Part shown: one piece after another, positions 1 to 8,431 of the stretch
How the letters are laid out: every line of letters starts with the position of its first letter
Numbering within the stretch: the first letter of the stretch is position 1
Assembly (NCBI RefSeq): GCF_014805525.1
Contig: NZ_JACFSZ010000012.1
Span: 1 to 64,000 of the forward strand
Direction: 5' to 3'
DNA: 64,000 nucleotides
DNA from: Rhabdothermincola sediminis
GTDB lineage: Bacteria; Actinomycetota; Acidimicrobiia; Acidimicrobiales; Acidimicrobilacustridaceae
Program-made: the position numbers and the translations under genes
Notes under the pieces: generated by a model
Told to the model about the DNA's origin: nothing
The model's input: only the letters and a program-made list of their open reading frames with translations
The model's database searches: none

Positions 1-96
1 ACCCACCATCCGGCACGCCTCGGACACGTTACCGAGCTCCTCAGCCAGCTCGAGCACACGCCGGCGCCGCTGATAGATGATCTCTGTCGGGGTCAT
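1..96 (-). mobile_element. IS481-like transposase, 5' end only (runs off the left edge)
   Basis: Thirty-two codons read leftward from an ATG at 96-94 to the window edge. The peptide begins MTPTEIIYQRRRR and continues through a helix-turn-helix-like stretch (LAEELGNVSEACRMVG). That is the usual N-terminus of IS481/IS3-type integrase-transposases, where this helix recognises the element ends and a DDE catalytic domain follows. The DDE part lies outside the window. An AGGAG motif sits about 10 bases before the ATG, inside an inverted repeat. The family call rests on a short peptide; a stand-alone HTH protein is possible. Confidence 0.6.
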
Positions 97-144
97 GGTG
101 ATGGACTCCTCTGGGTCAGTGGAACGAGCCACGGGTCCATCACC
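97..144. repeat. Inverted repeat over the transposase ribosome binding site
   Basis: GGTGATGGAC (97-106) is repeated exactly in inverted orientation as GTCCATCACC (135-144), with a 28-base loop. The loop itself can form a small GTGG/CCAC hairpin. On the minus strand the left arm and its flank contain the transposase Shine-Dalgarno region, so an mRNA starting further out would fold it away. A protein-binding site or an element end is an alternative reading. Confidence 0.5.
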
Positions 145-146
145 AC

Positions 147-165
147 CCCCACACCAACGGTGGGG
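147..165. repeat. Short hairpin, CCCCAC/GTGGGG
   Basis: Six-base arms at 147-152 and 160-165 enclose a 7-base loop. The hairpin lies between the transposase leader and the ribosome binding site of the gene at 191. There is no T-run, so it is not a convincing intrinsic terminator; it may be a simple structural element. Confidence 0.35.
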
Positions 166-190
166 TAGCGGCGAGTAGGAGGTGGTGCGG

Positions 191-1294
191 ATGTTCGGCG
201 GAAGGCAACGGTGGTTCCGTGGGAGGCCCCCACGGGTCATGTGTCGCATCGGCGCGGCATCGGCGGCGATCACGATCGTCACGATCCTCCTGGTCCTCGC
301 TGCCTCGGCGGTGCAGGCCCAGGACATCCCGGCGGGTGGCACGCTCGTGAACCGATCCGAGTGGGCCCAGCAGCCTCCTGGCGGTGCGGTCACCCAGGAG
401 GTGGCCGGGGACGTGGTGAAGGTCTGGGGATGCGTGCGGTGGGAGCAGCTCACCCGGGCCGGTGCACCAGATCTCACCTGTGGCTACCTGTTCATCCCCC
501 ACGGCCCACCTGCCGGCCAGCAACCACCGCGGCCGGGTCAGGTCTGGCGATGCACGAAGGGGCCGAACGCGGTCGGCTACACGGTTCCGTTCAACGGGGT
601 GTGCGGGTGGTACGACAGCTCGCAGCTCCCCGCGGGGGCGTTCGAGCCCGACCCGGAGGTGACCGAGCGCTTGCAGCAGGAGTACCTCCGAGCCGCCGAG
701 GCGCTCCCGCCGCTGGAGCGCGAGCCGGACGTGCAGGTGCGGATCGAGAAGGGCCAGGCCGACGACGGACCCGGTGACATCAACCTGGCGGCCAAGTTGG
801 TCGCGCTGGCGCTGGTGTGGGGCGGTGCGGCCGGGCTGACCTACTTCCTGTTCAAGTGGCGGCTCAACCGGCGCCAGCGGCGGGCCGTCGAGTGGGCGAT
901 GCGCGAGGGTGATCGCCGCCGGCAGGCCGGCGAGAGCGGCGCCGAACCAGGATCGGTCGGTGGTGGCCTGGCCATCTCGGCCGACCAGGTCAAGGGTGCG
1001 GCGACGGGCTTCGCCGATTGGGCTGGTGCCGGTCCCATCGTCGAGCAGATGGGCAACCTCGAGGAGTTCCGCGACCGGGTGAACGACGTGGCGGACCGCA
1101 TGGAGCGCGACCGCGAGCGGGAGATCCAGAGGATCATGACCGAGCAGAACTGCGACCGCGAGATGGCGGAGTACTACTACGCGCACAGCTACCACATCGG
1201 CCGAGGTGGGGACTACGTGAAAGACGTGGGGCGTGCTGCGGCCCGCACCTGGATGCCCGATGAGGTGGAGCGGATGCTCCCGCCGGAGGAGTGA
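191..1294 (+). CDS. Unknown secreted, membrane-anchored protein
   Basis: This is a 367-residue protein that I do not recognise. The ATG at 191 is chosen because AGGAGG (177-182) lies 8 bases upstream; an in-frame GTG at 182 is inside that motif. Residues 1-46 look like a signal peptide: an Arg-rich start, a hydrophobic run and an AVQA|Q-type cleavage site. The exported part carries Cys residues in WGCVRW, DLTCGYL, WRCTKG and NGVCGW contexts that could form disulfides. A transmembrane helix follows near residues 196-216 (LAAKLVALALVWGGAAGLTY), then a basic stretch. The C-terminal tail is charged, probably coiled (residues 285-320), and Tyr-rich. Being next to a transposase, it could be accessory DNA. 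Confidence 0.75.
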   Translation: MFGGRQRWFRGRPPRVMCRIGAASAAITIVTILLVLAASAVQAQDIPAGGTLVNRSEWAQQPPGGAVTQEVAGDVVKVWGCVRWEQLTRAGAPDLTCGYLFIPHGPPAGQQPPRPGQVWRCTKGPNAVGYTVPFNGVCGWYDSSQLPAGAFEPDPEVTERLQQEYLRAAEALPPLEREPDVQVRIEKGQADDGPGDINLAAKLVALALVWGGAAGLTYFLFKWRLNRRQRRAVEWAMREGDRRRQAGESGAEPGSVGGGLAISADQVKGAATGFADWAGAGPIVEQMGNLEEFRDRVNDVADRMERDREREIQRIMTEQNCDREMAEYYYAHSYHIGRGGDYVKDVGRAAARTWMPDEVERMLPPEE

Positions 1295-1343
1295 GCGCTG
1301 GCGGGCCCTTCACCGGCCGGGCAGCCTGCACGCAGCCGGAGGA

Positions 1344-2927
1344 TCAGCCGAACAGCACCCGGTTCGCGTCGGCCTCGGCGATCAACTGGTCGGCGTCCGG
1401 GCGCAGCAGGAACCCCGCGGCCACCGCTCGGTCCGCCGAGGCCCGGAACGCCTCCACGTAGCGGTCCGCCGTCCCGTACCGCTCGACGAGCGTCGCCCGG
1501 TCGAAGGGGATCGTCTGCCCGAACAGCAGGCACACGCCACCCGACCCGCTGGCCAGGTCCGCCAGCGTCGCACCACCGGGTGGGTCACCGGTAAGGGTCG
1601 CCACCGGCACGTCGACCAGCGGGTTTCGCACCCCGCCGAGGGCGATCCCGTCGGCGGCCCGGGCGATCTGCTCGTCACCGGGGGCGAGCTCGATGCGCTC
1701 GGCGGCGGGGGGAGGTTCACCCCCGGCGACCCAGGCCACCAGGTGGTGCAGCGCGGCTTGGACCACCTCGTGCTGCGGGCCGGTGTTGATGAGCTGGGGG
1801 CAGCCGAGGAGAGAACCAACACCGGGATCTCGTGGCCCGCCGATGATCGAGCGCAGCACGTGGGCGTCCGCGTGCGCGGTGCCGGCCACCTCCCAGGTCC
1901 GGATCCGGTCGGTGTCGGGCTGGCGGGCCCGGGCATAGCCCAGCAGGGTGAGGTCGGTCTCCGTCTCGAAGAGGAAGACCGGCTCGTCCAGGTCGGTGCG
2001 CAGGCGGACCGCCTGTTGGAGCGCGGCTGACACGTCCTGGCCCGAGCGGGCACGTAGGAAGTCCCCGTCGAGAGGCGCGACGTTGGCCCCCCGGCTGTGG
2101 ATCAGGAACCCGTCGAACACCGGGTCGAGCGGGTGCAGCGCGTTGACCAGCGTGGACAGGAAGATCGCCGACTGTGACTCGCCGACCGCGAGCACCTGTG
2201 TGGGTTGGAGGTCACCGAGCAGGGCACCCGGCTCGGTCTGCAGGGCCCGGCCGACCTGGCTGAAGATGTCGAACGAAAAGGCATCACCGGGATGGGCGAG
2301 CGGGCCGTAGCGCTGTGGGTCGGTGCTCTTCAAGCCGCTGCTGGTCGGCGCGCCGCCCACCTCCTGCGCCGCCTGCTCATCGACCTGCACGTCGAGGATG
2401 GTCCGGCCACCTTCGACGCCCTGCGCTTGAGCGCTGACCCCGACGTAGGCGTGGCCCTCGCGGCCGATCTCCCCGGCTAGGTACCCCCAGTCGGGTGCGG
2501 CCTCGATGGCACTCACGTTGAACCACTCGACCACCACCGTGCCGCTGAAGCGCGCCGGGTCGGCCGGCCGTCGGGCGATCACCCGGGTTCGGTAGGGGGC
2601 CTCGCCGGCTGGCTCCACCGTCCAGGAGCCATCGTCGGGCGTGTCGAGCGCGGCGAAGCGGGTCGCGGTGCCGCCGACGAAGAACTCCTCCTGGAGGTAC
2701 CCCTCGGGCAGGGCCGTCGCAGGTTGCGGGAGCACCACGCCGTTGCCCTCGACCGCCGGGCGGGTGATCTCCTGCGGCGCTCGACCGGCGACGGTGCTCC
2801 TCGTCGTGGAACCCGTCCCACCAGCGACGTCGGAGTCTGCGCCTTCACCGGACGAGCAGCCTGCGGTCGCCGCGATGGCTACGACCGCGACCAGGAGTAA
2901 CGAACGCCCCCGACGTGTCCCGCGCAT
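1344..2927 (-). CDS. Alpha/beta-hydrolase domain lipoprotein
   Basis: This 527-residue exported hydrolase starts at an ATG preceded by AGGGGAGG. It begins with a basic n-region, a hydrophobic run and a Cys at about residue 23 (ATAGC-SS), a fair lipobox, so it is probably lipid-anchored outside the cell. The body matches the large alpha/beta-hydrolase family often annotated as alpha/beta hydrolase domain-containing protein (PF20091-like). The likely nucleophile is the first Ser of AVGESQSAIF, and a WEVAGTAHAD segment may hold the catalytic His. The substrate is unknown; family members include ester hydrolases. It diverges from the ribonucleotide reductase across a 190-base gap. Confidence 0.8.
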   Translation of the reverse strand: MRGTRRGRSLLLVAVVAIAATAGCSSGEGADSDVAGGTGSTTRSTVAGRAPQEITRPAVEGNGVVLPQPATALPEGYLQEEFFVGGTATRFAALDTPDDGSWTVEPAGEAPYRTRVIARRPADPARFSGTVVVEWFNVSAIEAAPDWGYLAGEIGREGHAYVGVSAQAQGVEGGRTILDVQVDEQAAQEVGGAPTSSGLKSTDPQRYGPLAHPGDAFSFDIFSQVGRALQTEPGALLGDLQPTQVLAVGESQSAIFLSTLVNALHPLDPVFDGFLIHSRGANVAPLDGDFLRARSGQDVSAALQQAVRLRTDLDEPVFLFETETDLTLLGYARARQPDTDRIRTWEVAGTAHADAHVLRSIIGGPRDPGVGSLLGCPQLINTGPQHEVVQAALHHLVAWVAGGEPPPAAERIELAPGDEQIARAADGIALGGVRNPLVDVPVATLTGDPPGGATLADLASGSGGVCLLFGQTIPFDRATLVERYGTADRYVEAFRASADRAVAAGFLLRPDADQLIAEADANRVLFG

Positions 2928-3119
2928 GATCGCCTCCCCTCGACGGCATGACCGTACTCGCCGCCACCACCAGGAAGCGGACTGGTCCCCGGGGTCATGC
3001 GACCCACCTCGCCGGGAACGTCGCCGTCGGCGAGCGCGGGGGTGATGTGGCGGGCCACCGTGCCCTGTTGTCCCCGCCAACCGAGCGGCTGATCGGCGGA
3101 GCTGCTTCGCTGGTCGGTG

Positions 3120-4898
3120 ATGGAAGAGGGGCTGCCGCTCAGCGTCGCGGCGCGCGAGGTGTTGGCTGAGCGCTACCTGCGCCGTGACCGCACCGGACAG
3201 GTGGTGGAGTCGCCGGGTGAGCTCTTCGCCCGGGTCGCGGCGGCGATCGCCTCGGTCGAGTCCCGCTACGGCCAGGATCCGACGTCGTGGGCGCTGCGCT
3301 TCGAGCAGCTGATGCGTGATCTCACGTTCCTGCCAAACTCGCCGACGTTGATGAACGCGGGAACCGAGATCGGGGTGCTCTCGGCCTGCTTCGTGCTGCC
3401 CATCGAGGACTCGCTGCGGTCGATCTTCGGCACCCTGGCCGACGCGGCGTTGATCCACCAGGCCGGTGGCGGCACGGGCTTCTCCTTCTCCCGCATCCGT
3501 CCCGCGGGTGATCTCGTCGGCACCACCGGCGGGCGGGCCAGTGGCCCCCTCTCGTTCCTGCGGCTCTACGACACCGCGGCCGACGTGATGCGCGAAGGTG
3601 GCCGGCGGCGGGCCGCCAACATGGCCGTACTGGAGGTCTCCCACCCCGACATCGAGGCCTTCGTGGCGGCCAAGCACGATCTCCAGGAGCTGCACACCTT
3701 CAACCTCTCGGTGGGCGCCACCGACCGGTTCATGCGGTCCGTGGTCGAGCGTGAGCGCTTCGAGTTGGTCAACCCGCGCACCCGGCGGTCCGCGGGCCAC
3801 ATCGACGCCCGCGAGCTGTTCGAGCAGATCTGTGAGGAAGCCTGGCGCAGCGGGGACCCCGGCCTCGTGTTCCTCGATCGCATCAACCGGGCGAACGTGC
3901 TGCGCAGCGTCGGCCGTATCGAGGCCACCAACCCCTGCGGGGAGGTGCCGCTGCTGCCCGGCGAATCCTGCAACCTGGGCTCGATCAACCTGGCCCGCCT
4001 CGTCGAGCGCGGCTGCCTCGACCGGCGGCGCCTGGGGGAGGTGGTCACGACCGCGGTGCGGTTCCTCGACGATGTCATCGACGCCGCCACCTATCCGACC
4101 CCCGAGACCGAAGCCGCCGCGCACGGCTCCCGCAAGATCGGGCTCGGCGTGATGGGGTTGGCCGAGCTGCTCGCGCTCCGAGGTGTCGCGTATGACAGCG
4201 AGCTGGGGATACGGACGGCCGCCAACGTCATCCGCACGATCGCCGGCCACGCGGTGCGAGCGAGCGAGCAACTCGCCGAGGAGCGCGGACCGTTCCCCCT
4301 CTGGGAAGTCAGCACGCTCGCTCGCCGTGGCCGCCGGCCGCGCCGCAACGCGCAGCTGCTGTCGATCGCACCGACCGGGACCATCTCGCTGCTGGCCGGC
4401 ACCACCGCCGGCATCGAGCCCGTCTTCGCCGTCGTGTACTCCCGGCAGCTGCTCGGCGCTGCCCACCTGGAGGTGAACCGAGCGTTCGAGACCGTCGTGC
4501 GCGAGGCCGGGCTGTGGTCCACCGACCTTCTCGACCAGCTCGCCGCCACCGGAAGCGTAAAGGACATCGACGGGCTCCCGCGCGCGATCAAGCGGGTGTT
4601 CCGCTCGGCGCTGGAGATGGCCCCCGCCTGGCACGTGCGGATGCAAGCCGCCGTGCAACGCCACGTCGATGCCGCGGTGTCCAAGACCGTCAACCTCCCG
4701 AACGACGCCACGCCCCGCGACATCGGGAACCTCTACCGGCTCGCCTGGCGGTCGGGGGTGAAGGGCATCACCGTCTACCGCGACGGCAGCCGGCCGGACC
4801 AGGTCCAGCGACGCCTCGCCCCGGCCGGCAGCGAGGCGGCGGTCGCCGTGGCCCCCACCTTCTCGGGGGGATGCTCCGCTCGCGAGTGCCACTACTGA
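3120..4898 (+). CDS. nrdJ: Adenosylcobalamin-dependent (class II) ribonucleotide reductase, short form
   Basis: This enzyme reduces ribonucleotides to deoxyribonucleotides using B12 radical chemistry, without oxygen or a separate radical subunit. It has 592 residues. Recognisable motifs are PNSPTLMNAG (residues 72-81), GGGTGFSFSRIRP (about 118), NPCGE (about 271; active-site Cys and Glu) and LSIAPTGTISLL (about 418). There is no N-terminal ATP-cone domain and no C-terminal zinc ribbon; the protein ends CSARECHY, where two Cys probably act as the thiol shuttle to the active site. The start is ATG 3120, with GTG 3117 as the alternative. Spacing to the nearest GGAG (about 3098) is long, so the start is uncertain. 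Confidence 0.9.
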   Translation: MEEGLPLSVAAREVLAERYLRRDRTGQVVESPGELFARVAAAIASVESRYGQDPTSWALRFEQLMRDLTFLPNSPTLMNAGTEIGVLSACFVLPIEDSLRSIFGTLADAALIHQAGGGTGFSFSRIRPAGDLVGTTGGRASGPLSFLRLYDTAADVMREGGRRRAANMAVLEVSHPDIEAFVAAKHDLQELHTFNLSVGATDRFMRSVVERERFELVNPRTRRSAGHIDARELFEQICEEAWRSGDPGLVFLDRINRANVLRSVGRIEATNPCGEVPLLPGESCNLGSINLARLVERGCLDRRRLGEVVTTAVRFLDDVIDAATYPTPETEAAAHGSRKIGLGVMGLAELLALRGVAYDSELGIRTAANVIRTIAGHAVRASEQLAEERGPFPLWEVSTLARRGRRPRRNAQLLSIAPTGTISLLAGTTAGIEPVFAVVYSRQLLGAAHLEVNRAFETVVREAGLWSTDLLDQLAATGSVKDIDGLPRAIKRVFRSALEMAPAWHVRMQAAVQRHVDAAVSKTVNLPNDATPRDIGNLYRLAWRSGVKGITVYRDGSRPDQVQRRLAPAGSEAAVAVAPTFSGGCSARECHY

Positions 4899-4944
4899 TC
4901 GCTGCCGGATGGCCTCGGGCCGCTCGATCGGCCACGCTGAGGGG

Positions 4945-5889
4945 ATGCCCACCGAGGAACTGGATGACCGCGAGGTACGAGCGCGATCCCCGCGCTCCGA
5001 GCCGGGCCGCGATCCTCGCGCGGAGCTGGCCGCCACCGCGGCGGTCGCCGGCGGGGCGGCACCTGCCGATCCGGTGGATCGCCTCCTGGAGCTGTTCGAC
5101 CTCGAGGCGCTGGGCGACGACCGGTTCGAGGTGCCCAACCCCGACCGGGGCTTCGGGGAGCGGGTGTTCGGTGGCCAGGTCGCGGCACAGGCCCTGCGGG
5201 CCGCGCAGCTCACGGCTCCTTCCGGGCACCAGGCACATTCGCTGCACGCGAACTTCCTGCTCGGCGGGCGCCCCGGCGAGCCCATCGTCTACGAGGTCGA
5301 CCGCCTCCGCGACGGCCGCTCCTTCAGCACCCGGCGAGTCGAGGCCCACCAGGGTGACGAGCGGATCTTCACCCTCGTCGCATCGTTCCACCGGGACGAG
5401 CCGGGTGCGGAGTACCAGAAACCGATGCCCGACGTGCCGGCGCCGGCCGACAGCCCGACCCGAATGCTGTTCATCCCCGAATCGGAGCGACCGCGGCTGC
5501 CGTTCGAGCTGCGGGAGATCGGCGGCACCGAGCCCGACGAGCACGGCTGGATCGCATCCACCCGGCGCGCGTGGATGCGCCTCACCCGCCGGATCGACGA
5601 CGACCCCGCAGTGCACCAGTGCGTGCTCACCTTCTTCTCCGACATGGGGGCGGTGTTCATGGCCTGGGCGCCGCTGCCCGATCAGCCCTTGGATCGCCTC
5701 ATGGGGGCCAGCCTCGATCATGCCGTGTGGTTCCACCGGCCGATCCGGGCCGACGACTGGTTCCTCTACGACGGTCACGCGGTGTCCAACGCCGGCAGCC
5801 GGGGCCTGATGCGGGGCACCATGCACGGCGAGGAGGGCGTGCTGGGTCTCTCCGTCGCCCAGGAAGCCCTGCTCCGGGTCGTGCGCTGA
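4945..5889 (+). CDS. tesB: Acyl-CoA thioesterase II (TesB-like)
   Basis: Hydrolyses acyl-CoA to free acid and CoA in the cytoplasm. The double-hotdog TesB signature is clear: GFGERVFGGQVAAQAL and HSLHANFLLGG in the first hotdog, and SLDHAVWFHRP with DDWFLYDGHA in the second. From ATG 4945 it has 314 residues; an ATG at 4909 would add 12 unconserved residues. The first 35-40 residues are low-complexity and charged, not part of the fold. It lies just downstream of nrdJ on the same strand. In this genome it probably releases acids or CoA from the many acyl-CoA pathways. Confidence 0.9.
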   Translation: MPTEELDDREVRARSPRSEPGRDPRAELAATAAVAGGAAPADPVDRLLELFDLEALGDDRFEVPNPDRGFGERVFGGQVAAQALRAAQLTAPSGHQAHSLHANFLLGGRPGEPIVYEVDRLRDGRSFSTRRVEAHQGDERIFTLVASFHRDEPGAEYQKPMPDVPAPADSPTRMLFIPESERPRLPFELREIGGTEPDEHGWIASTRRAWMRLTRRIDDDPAVHQCVLTFFSDMGAVFMAWAPLPDQPLDRLMGASLDHAVWFHRPIRADDWFLYDGHAVSNAGSRGLMRGTMHGEEGVLGLSVAQEALLRVVR

Positions 5890-6090
5890 GCGAGGACCTC
5901 CCGGATGGATCCCGACCGCTGCACCAGCGCCACGGCGACGATACAGCAGCACCGGCGTACCCCGTGCTCCGCGACCTCCACCACTTCGGTCGCACCGTCG
6001 AGCGTCAGGACGCGGCCACCGACCTGTCGTCGTCCGGCGGTCCCGGGGTCCGCGCCTGGGCACACAGGTCGCCTGCAGGCCACGATCGCG

Positions 6091-6607
6091 GTGGTGGACC
6101 ACGATCCCCGGCAGGACTGGCGCGACGACCGCACGCTCGTGGCCGTGCAGGAGCGGCTCGGTGGAGCCGAACCGGCGCCCTGGCAGCCCGAGTCGGGCCG
6201 CCCGCTCATCGCGGCGGGGTGCTTCGTGGCGTTCGCCAGGGGGGTGAGCAGGGGCCGGGCCACGTCGGCGATCACGCCTGGTGCGCGGCGGTACTGGTCG
6301 ATGAGCACGGTCGGCTGCGGTCGGGGGTTGTGGTCCCGGCGCTGGCTGAAGCGAGCTACGCCCCGGGCATGCTCGCCCGTCGCGAAGGCTCCATGCTGCT
6401 CGACGCCTTGGAGGCGCTCGATGGCCGGCCTGACGTGGTGCTGGTGGCCCACGCGGCCTGGCGGACCAGCACCGAGGTGGCGGTCGAGGTGGTGTTGCGC
6501 AGCACCGGCACTGCTCGGACCCCCAGCCGTTGCGGCGGGCCCGCTGCCTGGCCCGCGAGGCCCGCTCGGAGGGTGTCGACGACCTCATCGAACAGACGTT
6601 CGTCTAG
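6091..6607 (+). pseudogene. Endonuclease V-like gene remnant (two frameshifts and an internal deletion)
   Basis: Three pieces in three successive frames read like one actinobacterial endonuclease V-type protein. Piece 1 (from GTG 6091, frame of 6091) includes TLVAVQERLG and GCFVAFARG. Piece 2 (about 6240-6520, shifted by one) includes PGMLARREGSMLLDALEAL and GRPDVVLV, then jumps straight to AHAAWRTSTEVAVEVVL, a C-terminal segment in full-length relatives as I remember them. Piece 3 (6524-6607, shifted again) is QPLRRARCLAREARSEG and ends at TAG. The catalytic middle seems to be missing, so it is probably dead. The family call is from memory of motifs. Sequencing error could explain the frameshifts but not the deletion. 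Confidence 0.55.
6588..6603 (+). promoter_or_regulatory. LexA (SOS) box upstream of dinB
   Basis: TCGAACAGACGTTCGT matches the Gram-positive/actinobacterial LexA operator CGAAC-N4-GTTCG with perfect 5-base arms. It ends 14 bases before the dinB start codon and lies inside the last codons of the decayed upstream gene. LexA bound here would block dinB until DNA damage. Confidence 0.8.
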
Positions 6608-6617
6608 AGTGGCGGGT

Positions 6618-7862
6618 GTGGGCTCCGCTGAGCACGCGACGATCCTGCACGCCGACCTCGACGCGTTCTACGCGTCGGTCGAGCAGCTCCTCGACCCCCG
6701 CCTGCGCGGCAAGCCGATCGCCGTGGGAGGCGGGGTGGTGCTGGCGGCGTCCTACGAGGCGAAGGCGTTCGGGGTACAGGGCGGGATGGCGGCCTGGCGG
6801 GCCCGGCGGCTGTGCCCCCACCTGCAGTTCGTCGGTGGGCGGTTCCGCGAGTACCAGCACCTCGGCGACCGGGTCATGCGGGTCCTCGGGGACTTCACCC
6901 CGGCCGTCGAGCGAATCTCGATCGACGAGGCGTTCCTCGACGTGCGCGGCTCGACGCGCCTGTTCGGCGCGCCAGTGGAGATCGCTCGCCAGATCCGCGA
7001 CCGGGTCCGCACCGAGATCGGCCTGCCCGTCTCGATCGGGGTGGCGACCACGAAGCACCTGGCCAAGGTGGCCTCGCAGGTGGCCAAGCCGGACGGACTG
7101 GTGGTCGTTGAGCCGGGGCAGGAGCGGGCGTTCCTCGATCCGCTCCCCGTCGAGTTGCTCTGGGGTGTCGGGCGCGTGACCCGGGAGCGGCTGGCGAGGG
7201 CGGGCATCCGCACCGTAGGGGAGCTGGCCGCGATGTCGCCCGCGGCCCTCGAACGGCTGGCCGGTCTCGCCGCTGGCCGGAAGCTGTCATCGCTCGCAGC
7301 CAACGCCGACCCGCGACGGGTGGCGCCGGGTGGGCGGTCGCGATCGGTGGGCGCGCAGTCGGCGCTCGGTCGACGGGAGGCCACTGCCGACCTCCTGCAG
7401 GCGGTGCTCGGGCATCTCGCCGACCGGGTCGCCACCCGGCTGCGAGCCGCTCGGCGGGCCGGTCGGACCGTCACCGTGACCGTACGGTTCCCCGGCCTGC
7501 GCACCGTCAGCCGTTCGGCCACCCTCCCCGCGCCGGTCTCGACCACCCTGACCCTCACCGAGGTGGCGGTGGACCTGGCGCAGCTCGTGCTCGACGAGCA
7601 GCCGCTCGAGCGGGAGGTCACGTTGCTCGCCATCTCCGTCTCGAACCTGGTCGACGAGCTCGCGCTGCAGCTCGAGCTGCCGCTGGGGCTCGACGGAGGC
7701 CGCCGCCCGGGCACGCCCGGCGGGTCGGCCCGGTGGGCGATCGATCGAGCCGTGGACGGCGTGCGTGCGAAGTTCGGCCGCCGGGCGGTGGGCTACGCCG
7801 GCGTGGCGCTCGCGGACGTCGGCGGTGTGCCCGAGGAGTTCCGGGAGCTGGCCGAGGCCTAG
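6618..7862 (+). CDS. dinB: DNA polymerase IV (Y-family translesion polymerase)
   Basis: Error-prone polymerase that extends DNA past lesions. From GTG 6618 it has 414 residues. The palm motif ILHADLDAFYASVEQ (residues 9-23) supplies the first catalytic Asp, and RISIDEAFLDV (about residue 98) supplies the Asp-Glu pair. SIGVATTKHLAKVAS and LLWGVGRVTRERL (helix-hairpin-helix) are typical. The little-finger domain ends about residue 360. The C-terminus has no clear beta-clamp peptide, though LALQLELPLG near residue 355 could serve. An in-frame GTG at 6609 is an alternative start. The SOS box directly upstream implies damage induction. Confidence 0.93.
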   Translation: MGSAEHATILHADLDAFYASVEQLLDPRLRGKPIAVGGGVVLAASYEAKAFGVQGGMAAWRARRLCPHLQFVGGRFREYQHLGDRVMRVLGDFTPAVERISIDEAFLDVRGSTRLFGAPVEIARQIRDRVRTEIGLPVSIGVATTKHLAKVASQVAKPDGLVVVEPGQERAFLDPLPVELLWGVGRVTRERLARAGIRTVGELAAMSPAALERLAGLAAGRKLSSLAANADPRRVAPGGRSRSVGAQSALGRREATADLLQAVLGHLADRVATRLRAARRAGRTVTVTVRFPGLRTVSRSATLPAPVSTTLTLTEVAVDLAQLVLDEQPLEREVTLLAISVSNLVDELALQLELPLGLDGGRRPGTPGGSARWAIDRAVDGVRAKFGRRAVGYAGVALADVGGVPEEFRELAEA

Positions 7863-7927
7863 CGCCGGGAGCGGCGTGACGCTGGCCCTCGGGCGTCGCG
7901 GGTCTGAGCTGCTCGGACGTCGCCCAC

Positions 7928-8431
7928 TCACCGAGCCGGCTGGCTGAAACCCCGGGGGTGCGGGGCCGAGCTCCGCTCGGTGCCCGGTCCCGGACCTCCC
8001 GCCCGCCGGGCCAGGAACGGCACCACGGGAGCGTGGCCCGCTGCTTCCTCGCCGGCGAGGAAGCGCCGGAGCGCGGCGGCCATCTTCGCGGCCCGTTGCT
8101 TGGCGGTGGCGGCTCGCGGCCCCTCGAAGTGTGCGTCGACCGTCGCCGCGAACAGCTCCAGCCAACGCTCGAAGTGTGCGTCGGTGAACGGGAACCGCTG
8201 GTGGGCGGGCTCGTGGGCCCGCAGGGGGTTTCCCGTATAGCCACGCTCACCGAGCAGCTGCCACGACCAGAAGTCGGTCAGGGTGGCGATGTGTGCCGGC
8301 CAGTCCACGCCCATCCCCTCGAAGATGGGTCCGAGCAGGTCATCGGTCGCCACGTCCCGGTAGAAGGCGTGCACCAGCAGTTCGACGTGCTCCCGGATGT
8401 CGAGATCGCGGGGCGTGGGCTCGCTGGTCAT
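7928..8431 (-). CDS. Group III truncated haemoglobin
   Basis: This is a 167-residue small globin. HVELLVHAFYRDVATDDLLGPIF and DFWSWQLLGERGYTGNP, followed by HQRFPFTDAHFERWLELF, match group III (P-type) truncated globins; the proximal haem His is probably in the AHFERW helix region. Members bind O2 or NO and have been linked to NO handling. The last 45 residues are a low-complexity extension. Its ATG overlaps the stop of the RIC gene (ATGA), so the two are translationally coupled. It is the last gene of a likely NO-response operon. Confidence 0.85.
   Translation of the reverse strand: MTSEPTPRDLDIREHVELLVHAFYRDVATDDLLGPIFEGMGVDWPAHIATLTDFWSWQLLGERGYTGNPLRAHEPAHQRFPFTDAHFERWLELFAATVDAHFEGPRAATAKQRAAKMAAALRRFLAGEEAAGHAPVVPFLARRAGGPGPGTERSSAPHPRGFSQPAR

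Noticed and set aside
2928-3119. Possible cobalamin riboswitch ahead of the B12-dependent reductase
   Set aside because: GGGCCACCG loosely resembles the B12 box, but the remaining conserved blocks and pairing are not visible. B12 riboswitches also usually control B12-independent isoenzymes.
1344-5285. A 1313-codon open frame on the minus strand covering the lipoprotein hydrolase and beyond
   Set aside because: Only the part below 2927 looks like protein. The rest is the antisense shadow of nrdJ and tesB, whose motifs are unmistakable, and a good start with AGGGGAGG sits at 2927.
5775-6452. Minus-strand open frame of 225 codons across the gap before dinB
   Set aside because: The composition lacks motifs. 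Fragments on the plus strand show endonuclease V-like conservation instead.
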